From positions 1 through 46,344 of the forward strand of contig JANRLY010000043.1 of assembly GCA_033762075.1 (NCBI GenBank): a stretch of 46,344 nt of DNA, read 5' to 3'. Shown here piece by piece: positions 32,521 to 40,946 of the stretch (position 1 is its first letter; every line of letters starts with the position of its first letter). This DNA is from VFKI01 sp033762075 (lineage in GTDB: Bacteria > Pseudomonadota > Gammaproteobacteria > DSM-16500). The position numbers were made by a program, and so were the translations under genes. The notes under the pieces were generated by a model that was not told the origin of the DNA, did not search any database, and saw only the letters and a program-made list of their open reading frames with translations.

Positions 32521-35500
32521 TTATTCCAGTTCCATGTTGATTGCTAAGGAACGAATTTCCTTGATTAACACATTGAATGCTTCAGGCATGCTTGGCTCCA
32601 TGTAGTGATCGCCATCGACAATATTTTTATACATTCGGGTTCTTCCGCCCACGTCATCTGATTTCACTGTCAACATTTCTTGGAGTGTGTAAGCTGCACC
32701 ATAAGCTTCAAGTGCCCAGACTTCCATTTCCCCAAAACGCTGTCCACCAAATTGTGCTTTACCACCTAATGGTTGCTGCGTCACTAAACTGTATGAACCC
32801 GTCGAACGTGCATGCATCTTGTCGTCGACTAAGTGGTTTAGTTTCAGCATGTACATGTAGCCAACTGTGACGGGTCTTTCGAAAGCTCGACCCGTACGAC
32901 CATCATGCAGAATGGTTTGTCCTGTTTCTGGCAGATCCGCTAACGCAAGCATCGCTTTAATTTCCTCTTCGCTTGCACCGTCAAACACAGGCGTCGCCAT
33001 CGGCACACCACCACGTAAGTTACGCGCAAGTGTGATGATTTCATCGTCTGATAAACTCGCTAAATCTTCTTTACGAGTAGAATCTGAGTTATAAATGCTA
33101 TTCAGCATTTGACGTAATTGTTTAACAGATTGTTGCTCTTCCAACATTTTATTGATCTTACGACCTAATCCTTTCGCTGCCCAACCCAAATGTGTTTCAA
33201 GGACTTGCCCCACATTCATACGAGAAGGTACGCCCAGTGGATTTAAGACAATATCAACAGGTGTCCCGTCTGCCATGTAAGGCATATCTTCGACAGGTAC
33301 GATCGTTGAAATAACCCCTTTGTTACCGTGACGCCCTGCCATTTTATCGCCAGGTTGAACACGACGTTTAACGGCTAAATACACTTTAACAATTTTGAGA
33401 ACACCAGGTGCAAGATCATCCCCTTGGGTAATTTTCTTAGCTTTAGCTTCATAAGCTTTTTCAAAATCGAGGCGCTCTTGTGCATGTTGCTTAGCAGCGG
33501 CTTCAAGTTGCGCATTCGCAGCCGCATCACGCAAGCGAATTTCGAACCACTTTTCGCGCGATACTTCTGATAAATAAGCTTTAGTGATTTTTGCACCTTT
33601 CTTAATTTTATTTGGACCGCCTTCAACAGTACGATTCAATAAAAGTTTCTCGATACGTTGGAAAATATCATTTTCACGGATACGTAATTCATCACTTAAA
33701 TCACGATGCGCACGGTTCAGTTCGATTTTTTCGATTTCAAGAACACGAGCATCTTTTTCGACGCCATCACGTGTAAAAACTTGCACATCGATGACTGTTC
33801 CTTCCATGCCCGTTGGTACACGCAGAGAAGTATCTTTCACATCAGAGGCTTTTTCACCAAAGATGGCGCGTAATAATTTTTCTTCGGGAGTTAATTGTGT
33901 TTCGCCTTTAGGTGTCACTTTACCCACTAAAATATCACCGGAACTGACTTCAGCACCAATATAAACAATACCGCACTCGTCTAAACGAGAAAGCGCATGT
34001 TCACCTATGTTAGGAATATCAGCGGTAATTTCTTCAGGCCCTAACTTTGTGTCACGTGAGATACAAGTTAATTCTTGAATATGGATACTGGTAAAACGAT
34101 CTTCTTGGACGAGACGCTCAGAAATAAGAATCGAGTCTTCGAAGTTGTAACCATTCCAAGGCATGAAGGCAACAAGTAAATTGTGCCCCAAAGCTAATTC
34201 ACCTAAGTCAGTAGATTGACCATCGGCTAATAAATCACCACGACGAATCATATCGCCTTTTTGAACAAGAGGACGTTGATTAATACATGTGTCTTGGTTG
34301 GTGCGGGTATATTTGGTGAGATTGTAAATATCAACACCGGCTTTACCTGATTCTGTTTCGTCATCGTCAACACGAACAACCATACGTGTAGCATCGACGT
34401 AATCAACAATACCGTCACGTTTTGCGACAACTGTCACACCCGAATCTTTTGCAACTGAACGTTCCATACCGGTACCGACAAGTGGTTTTTCAGTTTTTAA
34501 AGTGGGGACAGCTTGACGTTGCATGTTAGAACCCATCAAGGCGCGGTTAGCATCGTCATGCTCAAGGAATGGAATCAATGCAGCAGCCACAGAAACAATT
34601 TGTCTGGGTGAAACATCCATGAATTGCACACGATCTGGTGTTGTTAATGTAAATTCATTTTTGTGACGCACTGGCACGAGTGAATCTGTGAGTCGGCCTT
34701 TGCTATCAAGTGTAGCGTTTGCCTGTGCGATTACATAATCCCCTTCTTCGATCGCAGATAAATACATCACTTCATCTGTCACGCGATCATTAATAACTTT
34801 GCGATAAGGGGTTTCGAGGAAGCCATATTCATTGGTCCGTGCATATACAGCCAATGAGTTAATCAAACCAATGTTTGGACCTTCTGGTGTTTCAATAGGA
34901 CAAACACGCCCGTAGTGTGTTGGATGCACGTCACGCACTTCGAAACTTGCACGATCCCGCGTTAAACCACCCGGCCCTAAAGCTGAAACACGACGTTTGT
35001 GTGTAATCTCAGAGAGCGGATTATTTTGATCCATAAATTGCGAAAGCTGACTCGAGCCAAAAAATTCTTTAATGGCAGCAGAAACAGGTTTTGCATTAAT
35101 TAAATCTTGCGGCATTAAATTTTCAGATTCAGAAAGACTGAGACGCTCTTTGACAGCGCGCTCAACACGCACCAATCCAACGCGGAATTGGTTTTCAGTC
35201 ATTTCACCCACGCTACGCACACGACGATTACCGAGATGATCAATATCATCGACGGTGCCGTCGCCGTTACGAATGCTAATTAATGTTTTTAAGACGTCAA
35301 TGATGTCGTCTTTCGTCAACACGCCTGGACCATCAATGTTTTGACGTCCAACGCGACGATTAAATTTCATGCGTCCGACTTCAGAAAGATCATAACGTTC
35401 AGGACTGAAAAAGAGATTTTTAAATAAGGCTTCAGCAGCATCACGTGTTGGTGGTTCACCAGGACGCATCATGCGATAAATTTCGACGAGAGCCTCAAGA

Positions 35501-36600
35501 GCATTATTGGTTGGATCAATGCGCAAGGTATCTGAAATGTAAGCGCCATGATCAATATCATTCACATAGAGCGTTTCGAATTGTTTGACGCCCGAAGCAA
35601 GAAATGCTTTTAACATGTCAGGTGAAATTAAATCATTTGCATTCGCAAGAATTTCGCCTGTTTCAGGATGAATGACATTTTTTGCTAATACTTTGCCAGT
35701 AAGATACTCGACGGGCACATCTAAATTTTTAATGTTAGCTTTTTGTAATTGTAAAATGTGGCGCGCCGTAATACGACGATCTCTTTCAACGATCACTTTG
35801 CCGCCTTTTGAAATTTCGAAAGGTGCAATTTCACCACGCAACCGCTCGGGGATTAAATCTAAGCTGAAAGTGGTATCGTGAATATGGAAAACATTATTTT
35901 CGAAGAAAATACCAAGGACTTCTTCGACTTCTAAACCTAAAGCACGCAATAAGATCGTTGCAGGTAATTTGCGACGACGATCGATACGCACAAAAATACA
36001 ATCTTTGGGGTCAAATTCGAAGTCAAGCCAAGAACCGCGATAAGGAATAACACGTGCAGAGAATAATAATTTACCTGATGAATGGGTTTTACCGCGATCG
36101 TGTTCGAAGAAAACACCTGGGGAACGATGTAACTGAGAAACAATAACACGCTCAGTTCCATTAATAACAAACGTACCGTGATCTGTCATTAAAGGAATTT
36201 CACCCATATAAACTTCTTGTTCTTTGACATCACGAACGACTTTTTCATCGCCTGCTGCTTCACGATCAAAGTGAACAAGACGAACTTGAACACGTAATGA
36301 TGCACCATATGTCAAACCGCGACTGCGGCATTCTTTGACATCGAAAACAGAGTCACTTAAACGATATCCAACATACTCAAGCACTGAACCACCCGAAAAA
36401 CTGGTAATCGGGAAGACAGAATTAAATGCCGCATGCAAACCAAAGCTACCCCTTTTTTCAGGGGGAATCTCTGCTTGCAAAAATTTGCGGTATGACTCAA
36501 TCTGCAATGCAAGCAACGGTGGCGCTTCAATTGCACTAGAGTGCTTACCAAAATCTTTGCGGATGCGTTTTTTCTCAGTGTAAGAGTAGACTGAACCCAT
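32521..36600 (-). CDS. rpoB: DNA-directed RNA polymerase beta subunit
   Basis: The 1359-residue subunit forms the rifampicin pocket and one side of the active-site cleft. The rifampicin region reads SSQLSQFMDQNNPLSEITHK then RRVSALGPGGL, with the usual wild-type Asp, His and Ser residues. The GHKGVIS-like switch region (KMAGRHGNKGVIST) and the C-terminal GGQRFGEMEVWALEAYGAAY are present. AGAGGAT precedes the ATG. It is separated from rplL by an attenuator region. Confidence 0.98.
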   Translation of the reverse strand: MGSVYSYTEKKRIRKDFGKHSSAIEAPPLLALQIESYRKFLQAEIPPEKRGSFGLHAAFNSVFPITSFSGGSVLEYVGYRLSDSVFDVKECRSRGLTYGASLRVQVRLVHFDREAAGDEKVVRDVKEQEVYMGEIPLMTDHGTFVINGTERVIVSQLHRSPGVFFEHDRGKTHSSGKLLFSARVIPYRGSWLDFEFDPKDCIFVRIDRRRKLPATILLRALGLEVEEVLGIFFENNVFHIHDTTFSLDLIPERLRGEIAPFEISKGGKVIVERDRRITARHILQLQKANIKNLDVPVEYLTGKVLAKNVIHPETGEILANANDLISPDMLKAFLASGVKQFETLYVNDIDHGAYISDTLRIDPTNNALEALVEIYRMMRPGEPPTRDAAEALFKNLFFSPERYDLSEVGRMKFNRRVGRQNIDGPGVLTKDDIIDVLKTLISIRNGDGTVDDIDHLGNRRVRSVGEMTENQFRVGLVRVERAVKERLSLSESENLMPQDLINAKPVSAAIKEFFGSSQLSQFMDQNNPLSEITHKRRVSALGPGGLTRDRASFEVRDVHPTHYGRVCPIETPEGPNIGLINSLAVYARTNEYGFLETPYRKVINDRVTDEVMYLSAIEEGDYVIAQANATLDSKGRLTDSLVPVRHKNEFTLTTPDRVQFMDVSPRQIVSVAAALIPFLEHDDANRALMGSNMQRQAVPTLKTEKPLVGTGMERSVAKDSGVTVVAKRDGIVDYVDATRMVVRVDDDETESGKAGVDIYNLTKYTRTNQDTCINQRPLVQKGDMIRRGDLLADGQSTDLGELALGHNLLVAFMPWNGYNFEDSILISERLVQEDRFTSIHIQELTCISRDTKLGPEEITADIPNIGEHALSRLDECGIVYIGAEVSSGDILVGKVTPKGETQLTPEEKLLRAIFGEKASDVKDTSLRVPTGMEGTVIDVQVFTRDGVEKDARVLEIEKIELNRAHRDLSDELRIRENDIFQRIEKLLLNRTVEGGPNKIKKGAKITKAYLSEVSREKWFEIRLRDAAANAQLEAAAKQHAQERLDFEKAYEAKAKKITQGDDLAPGVLKIVKVYLAVKRRVQPGDKMAGRHGNKGVISTIVPVEDMPYMADGTPVDIVLNPLGVPSRMNVGQVLETHLGWAAKGLGRKINKMLEEQQSVKQLRQMLNSIYNSDSTRKEDLASLSDDEIITLARNLRGGVPMATPVFDGASEEEIKAMLALADLPETGQTILHDGRTGRAFERPVTVGYMYMLKLNHLVDDKMHARSTGSYSLVTQQPLGGKAQFGGQRFGEMEVWALEAYGAAYTLQEMLTVKSDDVGGRTRMYKNIVDGDHYMEPSMPEAFNVLIKEIRSLAINMELE

Positions 36601-36636
36601 GTAAGATCCTCTGCGTGGTGATCGTTATAAAAACAG

Positions 36637-36665
36637 AAAAAGCCGGGCATAAAAAAGCCCCGGCT
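36637..36665 (-). terminator. rplL-rpoB attenuator/terminator hairpin
   Basis: On the minus strand AGCCGGGGC, an 8-base AT loop and GCCCGGCT form a strong stem followed by TTTTTC. It lies between rplL and rpoB, where E. coli has a partial terminator that sets the ratio of L7/L12 to polymerase. Confidence 0.85.
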
Positions 36666-36673
36666 ACTCCCGC

Positions 36674-36698
36674 GTATCAACACATAATGTGTTGATAC
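36674..36698. promoter_or_regulatory. Perfect 11-bp hairpin upstream of the attenuator
   Basis: GTATCAACACA and TGTGTTGATAC are exact inverted copies with the loop TAA. It lies just after the rplL stop and before the attenuator stem. A processing site (E. coli has an RNase III site here) or an anti-terminator partner is possible; no U-tract follows. Confidence 0.6.
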
Positions 36699-36710
36699 AA
36701 TGGTACGTCC

Positions 36711-37088
36711 TTATTTAACTTCAACAGTTGCGCCTGCTTCTTCAAGTTGTTTCTTGATGTCAGCAGCTGTTGCTTTATCCACACCTTCTTTGATAACAGC
36801 AGGTGATGCTTCAGCAAGATCTTTTGCTTCTTTTAAACCCAAGGTGGTGATTGCACGAATCGCTTTAATAACATTAATTTTGTTATCGCCTGCTTTCGTC
36901 ATCACAACCGTGAATTCAGTTTTTTCTTCAACTGCAGCGGCTTCGCCACCAGCAGCGACTGGCGCAGCCATTGCAACTGCTGCTGCAGACACGCCAAATT
37001 TTTCTTCCATTGATTTAATTAATTCAACAACATCCATCACACTCATTTCAGATATAGCTTGTAAAATCTCTTCTCTTCCGACAGCCAT
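36711..37088 (-). CDS. rplL: 50S ribosomal protein L7/L12
   Basis: L7/L12 forms the flexible stalk that recruits translational GTPases. ATG 37088 gives 125 residues starting MAVGREEILQAISEMS; GTG four codons upstream is rejected because its position lacks a ribosome site. An Ala-rich hinge (about 35-52) separates the dimerisation helix region from the C-terminal domain with KINVIKAIRAITTLGLKEAK. It lies between rplJ and rpoB. Confidence 0.97.
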   Translation of the reverse strand: MAVGREEILQAISEMSVMDVVELIKSMEEKFGVSAAAVAMAAPVAAGGEAAAVEEKTEFTVVMTKAGDNKINVIKAIRAITTLGLKEAKDLAEASPAVIKEGVDKATAADIKKQLEEAGATVEVK

Positions 37089-37149
37089 GATAGCTTTCAC
37101 TCCACAAAAAAATTTAAATTCAGATTAATCTCTCATCCCCATGTAGCAA

Positions 37150-37680
37150 TTAGCTCGCATTCTGCTTTTGATCACGAATAGCAGCAATAGTACGAACCAA
37201 TTTTGCATGAGGCTCCGCCATAGTACGCACGAGTTTAGTAATCGGCGCTTTCATGACAGCCATTAACTGTGCAATTGCTTCTTTGCGTGTGGGTAATTCT
37301 GCCACACGATTTAAATCAGCCGCTGCAAGTAATTTGCCATCAATTGATAACGCTTTAACTTCGAGCTTTTCCCATTTCTTGACATATTCTTTAAAGATAC
37401 GTGCAGCCGCACTGGGCTCTTCTCCAGAAAACGCAAGAACTAATGGGCCAACTAAAGCTGAATGCATACAGGAAAAATCTGTTCCATCGAATGCACGACG
37501 TGCAAGTGTATTACGAATAACTCGCATATAAACACCTGAAGCACGTGCGGCGCCACGCAGCTCAGTAAGCTGGGCGACTGTTAGACCACTATATTGTGCA
37601 GCAACAACAGAAGTTGAACGCTTAGCGACTTCTGCGACTTCTGCAACAATGGTCTTTTTCCCGTCTAAACGTAAAGGCAT
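37150..37680 (-). CDS. rplJ: 50S ribosomal protein L10
   Basis: L10 anchors the L7/L12 dimers to the ribosome and, in complex with them, represses the rplJL mRNA. ATG 37680 gives 176 residues starting MPLRLDGKKTIVAEVAEVAK. The VVAAQYSGLTVAQLTELRGA and VIRNTLARRAF segments are diagnostic. GGAGG lies about 11 bases upstream; a TTG six codons upstream overlaps that site and is rejected. Confidence 0.96.
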   Translation of the reverse strand: MPLRLDGKKTIVAEVAEVAKRSTSVVAAQYSGLTVAQLTELRGAARASGVYMRVIRNTLARRAFDGTDFSCMHSALVGPLVLAFSGEEPSAAARIFKEYVKKWEKLEVKALSIDGKLLAAADLNRVAELPTRKEAIAQLMAVMKAPITKLVRTMAEPHAKLVRTIAAIRDQKQNAS

Positions 37681-37746
37681 TAGTTGATGTACCTCCAATC
37701 CGTCCTTTATAAAACATAAGATGAGCTATCCTTGAAACTCATCCAA

Positions 37747-37806
37747 CCGTCTGCGCAGGTTACAGAAATTGCTTTCTGTGATTAAGCAGGTGCACCTGCG
37801 GTCTTT
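37747..37806 (-). promoter_or_regulatory. L10 leader (autoregulatory binding site for L10-L7/L12)
   Basis: On the minus strand the rplA-rplJ spacer reads AAAGACCGCAGGTG, an internal hairpin (CACAGAAAGCAATTTCTGT), then CCTGCGCAGACGG. The paired CCGCAGG and CCTGCG arms with the flanking AGAC and AGACGG match the conserved L10-leader fold that lets L10 repress translation of rplJL. Confidence 0.8.
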
Positions 37807-37886
37807 GACGAGACTTCGCAGAAGTAATTTCTGCAAGGCACTCACAAAGTCTTTCTTAACAACATTCATCCATCGAATTGTCTTTC

Positions 37887-38582
37887 TTAAGCAGCAACAC
37901 TCGATGCGTCAATTAATAAACCAGGACCCATCGTGCTGGAAATAACAATTTTCTTAAAATAAATACCTTTTGCTGACGCAGGTTTTGCTTTTTTCAGTGC
38001 AGCTAAAATGGATTCGATATTTTGTACGAGATCAGGAATTTCAAAATCGGTTTTACCCACTGGGCAATGCACAACACCGGCTTTATCTGTGCGATATCGA
38101 ACTTGACCTGCTTTTGCGTTTTTAACAGCAGCTACAACATCAGGTGTCACAGTGCCGTCTTTTGGATTAGGCATCAAACCTCTTGGACCTAACACTTGAC
38201 CCAATTGCCCCACGATACGCATTGCATCAGGTGTAGCAACAACAACATCGAAATTGATTTCACCCGCTTTCACTTGTTCTGCTAAATCTTCGAGACCAAC
38301 CAAGTCTGCGCCTGCCTTCTTTGCATCATCTGCATGTGAAGGTGTTGTGAAAACAGCCACACGAATTTCGCGACCTGTCCCTTTTGGTAAAACCAATGAG
38401 CCACGCACAGCTTGGTCAGATTTACGTGGATCAACGCCGAGGTTCACACAAATATCAACGCTTTCACGAAAACGTGCCGGTGGTAAGCTCTTTAAAAGAG
38501 TCACAGCATCCAACAATGAATACACTTTACCGGCTTGAATTTTTTCTGCGATTAATTTTTTTCTTTTTGAGAGAGTCGCCAT
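37887..38582 (-). CDS. rplA: 50S ribosomal protein L1
   Basis: L1 forms the mobile stalk that handles E-site tRNA and represses the rplKA mRNA. The 231 residues contain GTGREIRVAVFTTPSHADDA and the strongly conserved MRIVGQLGQVLGPRGLMPNP, followed by KDGTVTPD. It starts two bases after rplK. Confidence 0.97.
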   Translation of the reverse strand: MATLSKRKKLIAEKIQAGKVYSLLDAVTLLKSLPPARFRESVDICVNLGVDPRKSDQAVRGSLVLPKGTGREIRVAVFTTPSHADDAKKAGADLVGLEDLAEQVKAGEINFDVVVATPDAMRIVGQLGQVLGPRGLMPNPKDGTVTPDVVAAVKNAKAGQVRYRTDKAGVVHCPVGKTDFEIPDLVQNIESILAALKKAKPASAKGIYFKKIVISSTMGPGLLIDASSVAA

Positions 38583-38584
38583 GA

Positions 38585-39022
38585 TTAAATACCTCCTTCA
38601 ACATCAACGCCCATACTGCGCGCACTACCAGCGATAGAACGCATCGCTGCTTCAAGGCTTGCTGCATTGAGATCAGGCATTTTCATTTTTGCAATTTCTT
38701 CTACTTGCTTGCGTGTTAATTTGCCGACTTTATTAGTGTTTGGCGTACTGCTGCCGCTTTCGATGCCTGCTGCTTCTTTAATTAAATGGGAAGCAGGTGG
38801 TGTTTTAATGATGAATGTAAAACTACGATCTTCGTACACCGTGATAATAACAGGTAGCGGTTTATTTTGGCGTTCAGGGGTTTGTGTTTGCGCATTAAAG
38901 GCTTTATAAAACTCCATGATATTCACGCCATGTTGACCTAATGCAGGCCCAACAGGCGGTGCTGGGTTAGCTGCGCCACCCTTCACCTGAAGCTTGATGA
39001 GTGATTTGACTTTTTTTGCCAT
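38585..39022 (-). CDS. rplK: 50S ribosomal protein L11
   Basis: L11 sits in the GTPase-associated centre and is needed for RelA activation. The 145 residues show LQVKGGAANPAPPVGPALGQ and HGVNIMEFYKAFNAQT (thiostrepton-binding domain) and the C-terminal RSMGVDVEG. It follows a terminator-like hairpin after nusG and a leader with a candidate L1 site. Confidence 0.97.
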   Translation of the reverse strand: MAKKVKSLIKLQVKGGAANPAPPVGPALGQHGVNIMEFYKAFNAQTQTPERQNKPLPVIITVYEDRSFTFIIKTPPASHLIKEAAGIESGSSTPNTNKVGKLTRKQVEEIAKMKMPDLNAASLEAAMRSIAGSARSMGVDVEGGI

Positions 39023-39035
39023 TGCTTTCTCCTGT

Positions 39036-39066
39036 GGGTACTAACGCTTCGTTAAAGAAGCTCCCC
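39036..39066 (-). promoter_or_regulatory. Candidate L1 translational operator in the rplK leader
   Basis: On the minus strand GGGGAGCTTC-TTTAAC-GAAGC-GTTAGTA-CCC forms a GCTTC/GAAGC hairpin and a GGG/CCC lower stem around an asymmetric internal loop. The shape and place, just ahead of the rplK ribosome site, fit the L1 repressor site known from E. coli. It is inferred from form only. Confidence 0.45.
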
Positions 39067-39083
39067 ATCAATAAATAATTAAA

Positions 39084-39117
39084 CAAAAAAATTCATAGGA
39101 CTTTTGCAAGCCCTATG
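39084..39117 (-). terminator. Intrinsic terminator after nusG
   Basis: CATAGGGCTT-GC-AAAAG-TCCTATG forms a stem of about ten pairs followed by AATTTTTTTG on the minus strand. It separates secE-nusG from the rplKAJL-rpoBC block. Confidence 0.8.
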
Positions 39118-39132
39118 TATTTAAAAACAGTG

Positions 39133-39693
39133 TTATCCTTTTTCTACTTGATCAAACTGCAATTCGACTGGCGTAGAACGTCCAAAAATAAGAACAGCAA
39201 CGCGTAAGCGATTTTTTTCGTAGTTGACTTCTTCAACGACGCCATTAAAGTCTGCAAAAGGCCCATCAACAACGCGTACCACTTCACCTGCTTCAAACAA
39301 TACTTTTGGTTTTGGTTTTTCGCTGCTATCTTGCATTCTCTGTAAGATATTGTCAGCTTCTTTAGGTGTAATCGGCGCAGGTTTATCACTTGTGCCGCCA
39401 ATAAAACCTAACACTTTAGGTACTGAACGGACTAAGTGCCACGTTTTTTCGTTCATTTCCATTTCAACCAAGACGTATCCAGGGAAAAATTTACGTTCGC
39501 TTTTACGTTTTTGGCCTGCTTTTAATTCGATGACTTCTTCAGTTGGGACGAGTATCTCACCAAACTTGTCTTCAAAGCCCTCACGCTGAATACGCTCACG
39601 CAAAGCTTGCTTCACGAAATTTTCGAAACCAGAATACGCATGAATAACGTACCACAGCTTTTTTTGTTTAGCTTCATCAACCACAGCATTCAC
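39133..39693 (-). CDS. nusG: Transcription termination/antitermination factor NusG
   Basis: NusG binds RNA polymerase through its NGN domain and Rho or S10 through its KOW domain. The 186 residues start with WYVIHAYSGFENFVKQAL (NGN) and include FPGYVLVEMEMNEKTWHLVR. The KOW domain begins FEAGEVVRVVDGPFADFNGV. It lies nine bases after secE. Confidence 0.97.
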   Translation of the reverse strand: MNAVVDEAKQKKLWYVIHAYSGFENFVKQALRERIQREGFEDKFGEILVPTEEVIELKAGQKRKSERKFFPGYVLVEMEMNEKTWHLVRSVPKVLGFIGGTSDKPAPITPKEADNILQRMQDSSEKPKPKVLFEAGEVVRVVDGPFADFNGVVEEVNYEKNRLRVAVLIFGRSTPVELQFDQVEKG

Positions 39694-39702
39694 CCCTAAG
39701 AT

Positions 39703-40083
39703 CTACCCTCTTTGTCCAGTAAGCCATCCTAGGAGCCAAACTAGAATACTGTCCATGCCCCACAAAACCAGCGCCAGAACAAGAACCATCATTGCCACAA
39801 AAAAAGTAATCTGCAAAGTTTCTTGCCGCGTTGGCCAGAAAACTTTACGCAGCTCAACTTGTGATTCACGCACAAATTCAATAAATGCTTTTCCCTGCGT
39901 TGTGGTGAAAAAAATCCCGCTAGTTAAAAGTAATAGCAATGCCCACCCTAACAGCCTAAATAGCAAAGAGTGAACATTGTAATAGTAATCAATCACCGCG
40001 CCTGCAAGCAGAAGACCAATGACCAAAACCCACTTGACTCGTTCGCCAAACATATTGCGCCTAGCTTCTACCTTCAGTGTCAT
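39703..40083 (-). CDS. secE: Preprotein translocase subunit SecE
   Basis: SecE clamps the SecY channel in the inner membrane. The start is taken as ATG 40083, giving 126 residues with three membrane helices (about 17-34, 44-63 and 91-115) as in the E. coli form; many bacteria have only one. The conserved amphipathic segment before the last helix reads FIEFVRESQVELRKVFWPTRQETLQ, split as FIEFVRESQVELRK and VFWPTRQETLQ. It is 48 bases downstream of tRNA-Trp and may share its transcript. Confidence 0.95.
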   Translation of the reverse strand: MTLKVEARRNMFGERVKWVLVIGLLLAGAVIDYYYNVHSLLFRLLGWALLLLLTSGIFFTTTQGKAFIEFVRESQVELRKVFWPTRQETLQITFFVAMMVLVLALVLWGMDSILVWLLGWLTGQRG

Positions 40084-40131
40084 TATCCATACCAAATTGC
40101 TAATAAAATAACTTGGATTCTCGTTTTATCT

Positions 40132-40207
40132 TGGCAGGCCAGGAGGGTCTCGAACCCCCAACCTGCGGTTTTGGAGACCGCCGCTCTGCCAATTGAGCTA
40201 CTGGCCT
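40132..40207 (-). tRNA. tRNA-Trp (anticodon CCA)
   Basis: A complete cloverleaf of 76 bases reads 5' AGGCCAG... and closes with CTGGCCT, discriminator G and an encoded CCA tail. The anticodon loop is CTCCAAA. It lies just upstream of secE. Confidence 0.96.
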
Positions 40208-40227
40208 AAAATAGTCTTGGCCTTCTT

Positions 40228-40270
40228 CCCTCTCCCCTGGAGAGGGCGGCCGTAAGGCCGGGTGAGGGGC
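40228..40270. repeat. GC-rich palindromic repeat between tRNA-Thr and tRNA-Trp
   Basis: CCCTCTCC-CCT-GGAGAGGG and GGCC-GTAA-GGCC hairpins are followed by GGGTGAGGGG, which can also pair back to the first arm. It is much richer in GC than its surroundings and resembles REP-like palindromes common in proteobacteria. Confidence 0.6.
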
Positions 40271-40306
40271 AGATTAAACTTTACCCTTCAAAAAAACCAT
40301 CTTCTC

Positions 40307-40382
<76 letters not shown>

Positions 40383-40383
40383 A

Positions 40384-40457
40384 TGGAGCGGGCGATGGGA
40401 ATTGAACCCACGCCATCAGCTTGGAAGGCTGAGGTTCTACCACTGAACTACGCCCGC
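40384..40457 (-). tRNA. tRNA-Gly (anticodon TCC)
   Basis: A 74-base cloverleaf starts GCGGGCG and closes with CGCCCGC, discriminator T and encoded CCA. The anticodon loop is CTTCCAA. A single base separates it from tRNA-Thr(GGT). Confidence 0.96.
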
Positions 40458-40556
40458 TTCACAACAACTTACCAAGCAGAGATTTTTTAAATTCACTTTC
40501 GCGCGTAGTTTTAAAATTTAACTCTATTTTTTATGGTGTTACCACATACTACGCAC

Positions 40557-40638
40557 TGGAGGGGGAAGGATTCGAACCTTCGAAGGCAGAGCCGTCAGAT
40601 TTACAGTCTGATCCCTTTGACCGCTCGGGAACCCCTCC
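40557..40638 (-). tRNA. tRNA-Tyr (anticodon GTA), CCA not encoded
   Basis: An 82-base tRNA with a long variable arm starts GGAGGGG and closes with CCCCTCC and discriminator A. The next bases are GTG, so CCA must be added after transcription. The anticodon loop is CTGTAAA. Confidence 0.95.
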
Positions 40639-40718
40639 TCAAAAAAACTGGTCATGAATTCTGCTTTAGTATCGATGCAATGTCAACTTTCTTTTTACAA
40701 AATCATCAACATAACTGA

Positions 40719-40791
40719 AGCTAGCGGTCGGGATCGAACCGACGACCTACTGATTACAAATCAGTTGCTCTACCAGCTGAGCTACGCCAGC
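40719..40791 (-). tRNA. tRNA-Thr (anticodon TGT), CCA not encoded
   Basis: A 73-base cloverleaf starts GCTGGCG and closes with CGCTAGC (one G-U pair) and discriminator T; the following bases are TCA rather than CCA. The anticodon loop is TTTGTAA. It is the first gene of the tRNA cluster. Confidence 0.95.
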
Positions 40792-40814
40792 ACATCACAC
40801 TTCAGAAGTCGCAC

Positions 40815-40843
40815 ATTCTATGCAATAGCCGACACGATAGCAA
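40815..40843 (-). promoter_or_regulatory. Promoter of the tRNA cluster
   Basis: TTGCTA (40838-40843) and TAGAAT (40815-40820) are 17 bases apart and are followed by GTGCGAC, a GC-containing discriminator typical of stable-RNA promoters. It lies about 24 bases upstream of tRNA-Thr(TGT). Confidence 0.65.
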
Positions 40844-40946
40844 AATGTTTTTTACATTTGTGAGAGATTTTTTCTTCCCTGCGCCTCTCGGCTGGCATAA
40901 AATGCCCCAGCAAACACAAAGACCCCCATTTTAAGGCTGATACTCC

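Noticed and set aside
36700..37128. 142-aa open frame opposite rplL
   Set aside because: Antisense to the Ala-rich rplL gene; low-complexity Ala/Thr/Ser composition is the mirror of rplL codons.
40861..40940. Promoter for the MFS-ssb pair (GGCATAAAATGCC region)
   Set aside because: TAAAAT is present but the matching -35 (TTCCCT) is poor and the box lies within a short palindrome; not convincing enough to list.
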